From Russula earlei (lineage: Eukaryota; Basidiomycota; Agaricomycetes; Russulales; Russulaceae), in assembly GCA_025769875.1 (NCBI GenBank), contig JAGFNK010000047.1:62001-126000 (forward strand): DNA of 64,000 bases, in the 5' to 3' direction. The notes below the pieces were generated by a model. It was not told the DNA's origin. It worked only from the letters and a program-made list of their open reading frames with translations, and searched no databases. Positions within the stretch are counted from its first letter, which is position 1, and each line of letters opens with the position of its first letter. The translations under genes were made by a program, and so were the position numbers. Positions 22,500-32,246 of this stretch are shown one piece after another.

Positions 22500-24330
22500 T
22501 GAGGCCTTATGCATCTGAATTGTTGAGGCAGCGTTGGTAGTGATAGAGTACACAATGGTGATGGCAAGTGTAGTGGGGGCAACAAAAGAGGCAAGTGGCA
22601 AGTGGTGATGGCAATGGCGATGAGAAGTGTTACTGTGGCTGCTCTTGTTGTTGCTCTTGTTAGAGGCATCAGCGCAGTTGGGTGAGGCGATGGGGCAGCA
22701 AGAGTGAGGGCAGTGGTGAGAGAGGGTGGCGACACTGGAGGGTGAGGGTCATGGGAGATGGAGGCGATGGTGAAGAGGGTGAAGGTGGTGGCAAGATGGC
22801 AGCAGAAATGGAGGTGGAGGATGCATGGGGCGGCTTGTGCGAGGGTGGCATTTGTCGACTTGTGGTGGTGGTGGTGGGGTCGTCTCCACGCAGGTGGTGG
22901 CAGCAGACTTGGGCGGTGACACATGAGTGGACAGGGAGGTGATGTGAGAGGTGGTGTGCAGCATGATGTTGGCATCAGTGGTGGCGGCTTCTCCTATGGT
23001 GGCAGCGTGGCTGCTGCTGCTGCTGCTCCTTCTGCAGTGGTGTGTGGAGGCTAAGTTTGTGTTCAGGTTCAGGGCCTTCTTGGTCATTTGAGGCTGTGCT
23101 GGTGGCAGGGGGTGGTGACAGTGCTGTGATGCTGAGTTGGGCAAATCTAAAACGGTGGCAGCAGATGGCGGTGAGGCTGTGGGCGAGACCAAGGAGGTGG
23201 TGGTGGTGGTGTGATGATGGAGACAGATGGAACAAAGGTGAAGATGGAGCGTGCGATGGACAGAGGGGAGACAGCAGTGGGCAACGTGGGGGCAACAGCA
23301 GATGGTGGGGACAGAGCAGTGGGGGCTGACGCGGCAGCCGAGGCAATGGATGAGGCCAAGGGCATGGTGGTGGCAGCTGACTGAGCTGTGCCTGAGGCAG
23401 TGGGTGGCACTAAGATGTCAGTGGGCGAGCCTGAGGCTATGGGGGCAGCAGAGGGCAAGGCGAGAGTGGCAGAGGTGACGGAGGTGGGTGGCAAGGCTGA
23501 AATTTCTAAGGTGGGTGAGGTTGTGACTGGGGCTGAGGGGGATGAGATGACTGAGGGTGCAGGAGCAGGTGAGGCAAAGGCGGGGGTGGCAGACAAGACT
23601 GCGAGGGCTGGTATGGCAGCAGTGGCTGGCTGAGCTGGACCTGAGGCGGTGGGTGCTGAATTGCATGTGGCAAAGGTGACGATGGGTGAGCACGGGGGTG
23701 AGGCAGCAGCTGTGATGATTGTGGGCAAAGCAGGGACGGCGACCGGTGGTGCTACTGAGGGTGTGAGGGGTGAAGCTAAGGCCGAGGCAGGCAGGACTGA
23801 GGATGCAGGGGCGATGGCGATGGGCATAGATGTAGTGGTGGAGGTGAGTGAAGCAGAGACAGCAGCTGGAGAGGCTGGGGCTGGGGCTGGGGCTGGGGCC
23901 ATTGGGGTGGGCGGAGCAATGACGGGGGTGGACGAGACTGAGGTGGCAGTGATGATGACTGTGGGTGATGGAGAGATGGCGGCAGAAGCTGGTGATGTGG
24001 GGACAGTGACCGTGATGGAGGATGAAGCTGGGAATGGTGAAGGGGAAACAGAGGATCGGGACTGGGTGAGGCTGTTGAGGCCGTGGTGAAACGCTTGAGA
24101 CGCAAATGTATTGCGTGAGCTGGGGCATGGCAGTGTGCATGGTCAGTGGCAAGGGGTGGGCAATGCAGTCAAAGTCTTACACTAATTCCAGCAAGACTTT
24201 CTGTCTTGATGGATTTTTTTTCTTTTTCTCAAGAACACACACATGCACTTGCGCACTTGTACCCACACCTCTAGGACATCAAGCGTTGGGTCCAGGGCAT
24301 GATTCCTGCTTGCTCTTGGTTCCTCCCTGT
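22500..24330. repeat. low-complexity GGTGG/CAGTGG repeat, CpG-poor copy
   Basis: About 1.6 kb of G-rich imperfect repeats (GGTGGC, GATGG, GGCAG). On minus they read as an Ala/Pro/Ser/Thr-rich frame of 251 codons at 23147-23902. The right end (24095-24180) matches the CpG-rich repeat at 3150-3230. The C-rich DNA at 38700-39200 has the mirror composition. Skewed composition explains the long frames on both strands, so I do not call a gene. Confidence 0.55.
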
Positions 24331-24439
24331 CTGTACCTGCCCTTGGATCAAACCTCCTGACCTCTGCATGCCCCGAACAGGTGTGCTACAGTAACGTTGT
24401 AGCATCCATTGGTGACCTGTATGGAAACAATCATATTTT

Positions 24440-24575
24440 ACATAGAAAAGCCGTGGCCTAAGCTGAGCCAAGCCAGGTTTGATGGCTTTGGGTCGGCCTG
24501 GGATTTGAGAAAGCCGGAGCCACCTCAAGCTGAGCCATAGCCGGGGCTTTCAGGCCAAGCCAGGCCAGAACAGCA
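24440..24575. repeat. GGCC/GGCTTTGGC-rich dispersed repeat, copy C
   Basis: AAAGCCGTGGCC, GCCAAGCCAGG, ATGGCTTTGGG, GAAAGCCGGAGCC and GGGGCTTTCAGGCC: the same vocabulary as copies A and B, in reverse order relative to copy A. CpG sites are fewer than in copy A. Confidence 0.55.
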
Positions 24576-24817
24576 CTACTAGAAACTCTTGCTGACCAAT
24601 TGTCTAAGCAAAAAATAAGCAGCTTAAGCAGTTTAAGACACTTAAGTATGAAATAAGCACATTAAGTTGGCTAAGTTTTCCCTGATGAGGCTTTTTGCAC
24701 AATTTTTTGCCACCAACTTATAACTCCAACCCCCTGCCCCCTTTGATCTGAGCTGGTTCCCCATGCTCTGGTCCCCTTTCTTTGCCCCTTCTCACTTGAG
24801 CACAAAACCCACTTCAT

Positions 24818-24902
24818 AAGTAACCTATGACCTCTTACTGTACTGCATATATAGGAGTAGTACTCCTATATATGCAGTACAGTAAGAGGTCATAGGTTAC
24901 TT
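24818..24902. repeat. perfect 41-bp inverted repeat with 3-nt loop
   Basis: The left arm runs from AAGTAACCTATGACC to TATATAGGAGT, the loop is AGT, and the right arm from ACTCCTATATA to GGTCATAGGTTACTT is its exact complement. All 41 bp pair. The surroundings are decayed repeat DNA, so a perfect match implies recent origin or conversion. Confidence 0.95.
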
Positions 24903-25350
24903 TTAGTGTTTATGGGGCCAGGTACAGCACATGATAAGCCTGCTCTTAGGCATGTAGGGACTGCCCATGTACTAGTTTATAAAGTGGTATACAAAAATGA
25001 ATTCAAATAAAAAAAAACTGCCAGTGTAAGAACTTTGTTTGAGGCAACACTGGACATAGTTCTCACTGCCCAAATCAACAACACAGACATCAATACTCTA
25101 GAAAGTTCAGAAAGTCCCCTGTGGCCAACTTGTCAGGGTGGCCAACTACCTGACCTTGTACAGTATGCAATATAATTTATGGTTGCAACAGAGCCTACTG
25201 AGCATTTGGAATATCTTTATTGACTACTGAGTTGACTATAAGCTCAACTTATCCCTTCCTGCCTGTTTTATGTGTATTAAGTTCACCTAAGACTATGTGA
25301 TATGACGCCACATATCATCGCCGCACTGCATTCCCCGACTCGAAGTCCTC
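24903..25350. other. CpG-poor intergenic DNA
   Basis: A+T-rich, without gene or clear repeat ends. The last 60 bases become gene-like near the 3' end of permease copy 2. Confidence 0.4.
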
Positions 25351-27584
25351 TCAAAACCCCCTCCAGCGCTTTTCAAGGTGGCGTAAAGGAACGTAGAATA
25401 GCGCTGTGACGGTCGTTGCCACTTCGAAGCCGATGTCCCCCGTCTTGCGCGCGATAGGGCCTGTATACCACACTTGACTCATCGACGGTATCACAAGTGC
25501 AAAGCTCAGCGCAGATGCCCCCAGGGCAGCCGCGCCTAGCGGAAGCCGCGAGGGTGTGTTCCAACACCGGAGATCATAAAGCGAGAAGTCGCGGTTACGG
25601 AAATACAGGTGTTCGACACCGATGACTGCGATCCATGCCCCTTGGGGATGTACCCGTGATCAGAGCGCCTACGCAAGGTGACAAAGCCAGCCAATCACCT
25701 GCCCAATACCCAATGATCCCCAAAAAGTTAGAAAGGGTGGCATAGAACTTGTGTTGCCCCACAATCGACAGTAGAATTATCCTTCACTCTATAATTCAGC
25801 TTGGAGCTTTAAAAAGAATGAAACTACCACACTCACAGCGCAGTTGAGATCACCGAAAAGACATATCTGGGAACGACCACCAGGCGTGGGATAAGAGTCT
25901 GCAACGCTATACCCATAGAATATACACTCAAGGCATTGTTGGCCGTGACGCTCAAGCTAAGGAATACCATCAGGACCTTGCCGAATTTGCCGACGGAGGA
26001 GAGCATCGCATATACAAGTCCACCGACATTGCCGTCAGTATAGCCTGCCTCCCAGCTGGGCACATAAGGCGCAGATATTGCGGCTGCGGCGCCTAGGCAT
26101 TGGAGAGTGATCTGGACGTGGTTAAAGATGCCGCGAGGCCAGCTGACCCATCTCTTACTGTAGCGATATTGATACCGAGGTATGTGTATGTGAAAATTCG
26201 CCAGCTGGATCGTTCTCGAGATAAGACTGATGCAGACCACTATGAAAACTATGAGACGTGACAGACCTCGATACCCTAGGATGAAAGTACACGGTGTAGT
26301 CCGAGCTGATGATCGCCCACGATGCAGTGAAACCGGCGATAGTCGCCCCAAAACTGAGAACCTGTGCCGCGGTGGCGGGTGCGACGGGGGGGTCGACGAG
26401 GTCTTTCCCGCTGACTCCCGCGGCAATGACGAAAACAATGATAAGTGGTACCCATGCACAATTCTGGTACCTGCAGAAGGTCAGGAGACCGCGGAGGCAG
26501 TTCCGTGGGAGGGTGACAATGCTCACCAGTTGAGAACCTTGAGACCGCAGAAAGTCACCTAGGTACGGAAGCAGTCAGGAAAATGTGATTGAAAAAGGAG
26601 GACCGCAGCCGCTGACAAAGAGAGTTATCAATGAGCTGATTACAATGCCGATGCTAGGAACAAATATTTGAGGACCATGATTGTGTCGAATGTAGAGATA
26701 CAATACCCACGTCCAACTTATATTTGCGATGCTAGCAAGGGCCTGGCCACCTACGATGTTGTTGAGGATACAGAAACCGACCGCGCCCAGCACGGTGAGC
26801 GTGCTAGGAACCATAGCCCCATAAAATCTACAGACATCGGCAACCGACGCATAAGTTTGATGAAGCGACGACAGAGATTGCTTACCCAAATGCATATCTT
26901 GAGGCACACAGCTGACGCAAACCCAGTTTCGATCCCCAGGTCGAACTGGTTCACGTTGATTCAGCAGCACGTTCGGAGGCCCGGCACAAGAATAATAATA
27001 ATTCCGGCTCGCAGAGCGGCGACACTCACAAGTACGCAGAGGGGAGGGCATAAAGCAGATTAAAGAACAGGATCAGGAGGCATGAATCGCGAAGGCCAAG
27101 TCCAAAGACCGCCGGGCCAAGCGTACCCGTGGCGAACCTAACGCAAGGGCAAAAAAGAAATTACCGCGTTCGTCTCATCAACGCAACTCGAGAATAGGAA
27201 AAAAATGGAGGAACACACGCACGACAGGATGCTCATATTGGCAGAGAACCAAACAAAAAAAAGCTTGATGAAATGCGTGTCCGTCCTGTCTTCCACGGCG
27301 ACGGGTTGGATACCTATCTCGGGCGCATTCGCGGTCACCATATCAACACCGGGCTAGACCTTGTTTTGAGAAGGCGGAACACGAGACACACCCCGAGCCT
27401 CTACCCCCCATGTCGAGAGCTTTTCGAAAAAGAACCCAGTCAGGTAGCTGACCGTGCCGGTGCCAGCGGACGCTGTGGCAGGAATGGTCGAAGTCTGATC
27501 GACCGTGACCGAGGGATCAAACGAATTCGTTCCCTCGTGGCTCTTTGTTGAGATGTATGAGCGTGTTTTCGCAGGGTCCTCCAT
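25351..27584 (-). CDS. purine-cytosine permease (NCS1/Fcy2 type), copy 2
   Basis: Start MEDPAKTRSYIS at 27584; stop TGA at 25351-25353 after HLEKRWRGF. Same exon pattern and motif order as copy 1: EKLSTWGVEARG; GIQPVAVEDRTDTHFIKLFF; WGPKLGLRQLCASRYAFG; FYGAMVPSTLTVLGAVGFC; GGQALASIANISWTW; APATAAQVLSFGATIAGF; SSDYTVYFHPRVSR; LQCLGAAAAISAPYVPSWE; LSLSVTANNALSVYSMG; GAWIAVIGVEHLYF; PSMSQVWYTGPIARKTGD. The last exon reads through without a stop in the permease frame. Open and apparently functional, about 490 residues. Located 3.6 kb upstream (on minus) of copy 1 because of the repeat island. A TATA-like TTTACATATAAAC on minus (27679-27691) lies about 100 bp before the start. Confidence 0.87.
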
Positions 27585-28224
27585 GGCACAACTACCGATG
27601 TTGGAATAGGGTGGAGAGGATCCCGAGGTAAGGAACAAGGTGGGGAGATAGAAAAGACTCGGGGCATCCCAGAGAGACAGGTTTATATGTAAAAAGCAAG
27701 CGAGACTCGGCGAAGTCTTGAGGCTGTACTGATTGCCCTCGGCCCAGAAACCTCAAAGGAAAGGTGAGACAGCGGTGAAGCCATGGATGGCGATGAATTG
27801 ACTTACCTTATTTGAGATTTTCATTCAATTTACAACCTTCCAACCAGTGAGAAACCCGTTTTGCTTCGCAATGACGGTAGAGCGCACGACAATCACGCAA
27901 CCATTTCACGATGCGCGGTTGAGGGAATCACACACCGGAACGATACGATAAGTAGGAGTCGGTCTGTCCGGATTGGAAAGTAAGTCATCCCATGACCATC
28001 ATTCCGGCGGGAATCAAGTTGGGGCGTACAAAGGGCCATCTTCGCAGTTAGTACGTTAGAAGCAGCCCGGTGTCAATGATATGGAAAAGGGTCACCATAT
28101 CCGGTTATTGAGTGGATTTACAAAACTCTGACATTGCACCCAACCACCCTAAGAGCACGTTGTAATAGATAAGGTCACCTGAGAACATCTGATTCGACAG
28201 CGCCTGTCCCTATCCCCTTGTTCT
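27585..28224. other. spacer between permease copies 2 and 3
   Basis: 640 bp of unique DNA holding the 5' region of copy 2 and the 3' region of copy 3. No repeat or other gene seen. Confidence 0.5.
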
Positions 28225-30449
28225 TCAAAACCCTCTCACACGCTTTTCAACGTGGCGCAAAGGAATGTAAAACAAGGCTGTGAGGGCAAACGCGAACTCA
28301 AAGCCGATGTCACCAGTCGTATGCGCGATAGGGCCCGTGTACCACACTTGACTCATCGATGGTATCACAAGCGCGAAGCTCAGAATTGATGCACCGAGAG
28401 CAGCCGCGCCTAGTGGAAGCTTTGACGGTACGTTCCAATATTGGATGTCGTAGAGCGAGAAGTCGCCTTTGCGGAAATACAGATGCTCGACACAGATCGC
28501 AGCCACCCATGCTCCTGGGAATGTGCCAATCATCAGCACGCAGATTAGATAGCCATGAATCGTGTGAATCACCAGCCCAATACCCAATGATACCCAAGAA
28601 ATTGGAGAGAGCGGAATAGAACCTATGCTGCCCCACGATGGCTAATACAATTACCCTTTGCACCATTGTTTATTAAGAGCCTAGTAATAAGTATTAATCA
28701 CTCACAAGGCGGTGGCGGCCACCGAAAAGACATATCTGGGAACGCCCACCATGGGTGGGATAAGAGTCTGAATGGCCATGCACATGGAGTATGTCGTTGG
28801 AGAAACAGTAGCAGTCACGCTCAAGCAGAGCAACACCACCAAAAACTTTCCAAAGCCGCCAAGGGGGGAAAGCATGGCGTTAAGAAGTCCGCCGACGTTA
28901 CCGTCAGTGTAGCCTTCTTCCAATTGGGCACCACAGAAGCCGATATTGCGGCGGCTGCCCCCAGGCATTGGACGGTAATCTGTATGGGGGGTTCAAGGAA
29001 GTTCCACGAAGTTAGCTGAAGCGTCTCTCACAATAGGGATAATGAGGCCAAGGTATGAGTAAGCGAAAATCCGCCAGCTAATCGGGTTCGAAGTGAGCCT
29101 TCGATGTGGGCCACGTTGTAACCCAACGAACCTGGATACACGTGGATTGAAGTAGGCAGTGTAATCCGAGCTGAAGGTCCCCCACGTTAACGTGAAGCCG
29201 GCCATTACTGCGGCGAAATCGAGAATCTGGGCCGCTGTCGCGGGTGGTGCTGGGACATCGACAAAGTCTTTCCCGCCGACACCGGCGACAATGATGAAGA
29301 CAATGAAGGCGGGGATCCAGGCGCAATTCTCATACCTTCAGGAAATGCTGAGATGATGATCATGCCGCATGAAAGGGTTAACCATGCGCACCAATTGAGA
29401 ACCTTGAGACCGCAGAAGGATATCTGTCCAACGTGAGATATGGGAACTTTGTTGGACGAGATCAATCACTGACGAAAAGGGACGTCACCGCGATGATCAC
29501 AATCCCAACGCTGACGAGGCCTATGTCATCAACAGAGAATGCGACAGGTGGACTTATTCACCTCCAACTGATATTGGCAATGGTCGCAAGCGCTTGGCCG
29601 CCGAGTATGCTATTCAGGACGCTAAAACCAAGGCCGAGGACGAGGCTGAACAGGCTGGGGACCATGGTGCCATAGTACCTGCGGATATCGGTCAAACATG
29701 AACGGAAAATGGGATCAAGCAGACTGCTTACCCGAACGTGAATCGCGACGCACACAGTTGACGCAAACCCAGTTTCGGCCCCCACGTCGCGCTAACACAA
29801 ACTCTAGCTCAGTCCCGCTCGACGAACACATTCGTCACCCCCGACTCGGGAAACGACCCTGAGCCGCGGCAGGGCGGTGGGGCACTCACAGGTAGGCCGG
29901 GGGGATGGCGCAGAGCAGGTTGAAAAACAAGATGACAAGGCACGAATCGCGAAGGCCGAGTCCGAAGACCACCGGACCCAGCGTGCCCGTGGAGAATCTG
30001 ACGATGAGAGAACAAACAAAACAAAAGGAGGAGGAGAGGCTCAGTCGGTCTTCCTGCTTCGCCGTGAGACCGGCGAGGCCAGAGCACGTACGACAGGATG
30101 TTTGTGTTGGCGGAAAACCATACGAAGAATATCTTGATGAAGTGCGTTTCCGTCCTGTCTTCGACGGCGACGGGGTGTATGCCTTTGAAATGGGCGTGAA
30201 GAGAGCGTATTTTATGTTGATCAAGTTCAGACAAGGGCGAGTCGAAGGGACGGCCGCGTACCGCGCTCCTCTACTCCCCACGTGGCAAGCTTTCCTTGCA
30301 AGACCCCGGCGACGGTCGGTAATGGCAATTGCAGGTGCAGTAGAAGCGGCTGGAACGCCATCCAAGGGCATGTCCCACGTTACGACCCAGGCCTCTTTTT
30401 CGAAAGTGACGGGGTTCGAGTCCGCACTACCGGTAGCAGGGTGCTCCAT
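28225..30449 (-). CDS. purine-cytosine permease (NCS1/Fcy2 type), copy 3, possible N-terminal frameshift
   Basis: Start MEHPATGSADSNP at 30449; stop at 28225 after HVEKRVRGF. All core parts are present: IHPVAVEDRTETHFIKIFF; GTLGPVVFGLGLRDSCLVIL; TWGPKLGLRQLCASRFTFG; YYGTMVPSLFSLVLGLGF; GGQALATIANISW; SSDYTAYFNPRVSRF; NVGGLLNAMLSPLGGF; CLSVTATVSPTTYSMCMA; GAWVAAICVEHLYFRKGDF; PSMSQVWYTGPIAHTTGD. The N-terminal exon does not join cleanly. The start frame runs into ITDRRRGLARKA, while the expected GKLATWGVEERG lies one base out of phase at about 30270-30310, and I see no intron there. So there is either a 1-bp indel near 30320 or an unusual start. The sequence is more diverged from copies 1 and 2 than they are from each other (SVTATVSPTT against SVTANNALGT/SVYS). 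Confidence 0.75.
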
Positions 30450-31464
30450 ATTGCAACTGAGAACGGGCGTTGTGTTGGAAGGTATATGGCCAAGAGGAGG
30501 GTCCGGGAGGGAAGGAGTGTCCGAAATATGGGAGGCCATTATAATGGCCTCCCAATTTTCCGACAAGGTGGGGCCAATCAGTAGATTGGTTTCCGAAATT
30601 TCTTTTTGTACGACTCTGTCGAGACGTTAATGTCCATGTAAGCACTGTAGCGGGGCTGTCGACGGTAAAATAAATGATCAATCGCGATACCATCGTCCCG
30701 AACGGTACTTCAAGTTCCAACGTAGCGCGACTTGGGTGGAGTTTGCGAAGCGAACGTCGTTGATAGGCCGAAAATCGAGACTCCGCTCGCGCTCAATATT
30801 TGTTGATATATAGCCGTTACTTGAATGGACGAATATAACAGAGCACCTCTGGAGGGTGGTACGCTGTGGATATCCGAGTAAGTCTCAATGCTGTATGGAG
30901 ATGGTACACCTCGCGCCTGTAACGGGATAATCGATCTTATACGCCACTGGCCCCTTGTCACAGTATACATGTGTATCAATACCTCGGATCGCCAGATTCG
31001 CACCTGACCCGCTCTTTGCGCGGAAAAAAAGGTGCAGTGCTCGTGGACAGTCTACAGTTGAACATGATTCGCCATGAAACCTGTCGGAAAGAGGTTTCCA
31101 GACGCTCTCTGTTGACAATCTGTGCGCGATAATCGATCGAGCAAGAAGTGCGAGAGAAAATACGCGAAGCGAGCGACGGTGCACACACACCCTTTGCCCA
31201 TCATTAGCGCCGCTCCTTCGGTTCCCCTGCGACGCCGCCGGAAAGACGACCTGAGCTCAGTTTCCGCCGCGGTCACAATCTCAGTTTTGCTTCGAGCTAG
31301 CCGCCTTTTGCCAGCTCGTGAGACACCGAGCGCACGCCTCGAACCAATATCAATACGGTACGGCACAGTTGGAGTGGGAGTTTGTATTCGTGGAAATTTC
31401 CGCGATGTCTCGGCCTGTGAGTTTCGTTAACTTCTGGGTCTAAGGCCACATCGCGCCAATCAAG
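30450..31464. other. intergenic, promoter side of permease copy 3
   Basis: About 1 kb of CpG-containing unique DNA. No family seen in any frame. A short dyad GGCCATTATAATGGCC sits at about 30534-30549. Confidence 0.4.
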
Positions 31465-31763
31465 ATGAAATTTTTTGGTCGCCTCAAGTCAAAAGGATCC
31501 CAGGAAGGAAGGAGCCAAGCGTTGAAAATGCGGTTCCTTGCTTGCCTGAACCAATGGGCATCGAGAGTGGGAGACGAATCCATGGATACCAGATGCGCCT
31601 TGCTGACGACGAGGGCACCCAGCTACGTTTCGAGATGGTCATCTGACTGGCCGTGCACCATCAACTTGAGGATAAGAGGGAGCTGGAACGAAGCAAGCCA
31701 AATGAGGCACTCACAGCAAACAACGCCGCAATCACGCTCGCCTCATCCCGCGCTCCAGCGTGA
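31465..31763 (+). CDS. possible short gene of unknown function
   Basis: Two coding-like stretches on plus. The first lies in the frame that includes RKEPSVENAVPCLPEP and RLADDEGTQLRFEM. The second, after a possible short intron (GTCATC...TTGAG, near 31640-31670), reads DKRELERSKPNEALTANNAA and ends SSRAPA with TGA at 31761-31763. A separate ATG frame (MKFFGRLKSKGSQEG) begins at 31465, but it is in another phase and needs a frameshift or an intron I cannot place. No family recognised. It may be real and mis-spliced by my reading, or a remnant. Confidence 0.3.
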
Positions 31764-32246
31764 TGACTTGTGGCTGAAACCCGGAACGGCCCCCACAGAG
31801 GTCAGAAACTCAAAAGGACCGATATTGCGCGCGTACTGCAGAACATACGAGAGTTGTACCTGTGGAGATAAACACTGCAAAACTGCATGCTCGATGGTTG
31901 GCATAGACACGAAGGGACCAAGATGGTAAATGTGATGGAGCGGAAAGGTCCGTCACCTTACCGTAGTCGTTTTGGCATGGCTCGCGAATTTATCCACATA
32001 TCCCATTCAACTTGGATCGGTGAGCAAAATCTCTTTATCCCAGACAGGAATTCCACAACTCAACTCTCCGGACACAGCGTTTCCATAACATAGCATGAAT
32101 GCAATCTCAAGGAAACAAGCAAAAATGGCCGACAAACAAATCTCAAGGCACCGTGATGGACGGTCACGACATCGATGCCCTGAAACAATTCAAGGGAATA
32201 AAGTCAAGTCTCTAATCGCCGCGAGGGAAATCGGGTCTTCCTAGGC
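31764..32246. other. intergenic between the possible gene and the zinc-module gene
   Basis: No supported feature. The right part should be 3' UTR of the minus gene. Confidence 0.4.

Noticed and set aside
23147..23902. 251-codon Ala/Pro/Ser/Thr-rich frame on minus
   Set aside because: Several frames on both strands are open here because of the G-rich low-complexity repeat. There is no splice context, and relatives of the repeat lie elsewhere in the window.
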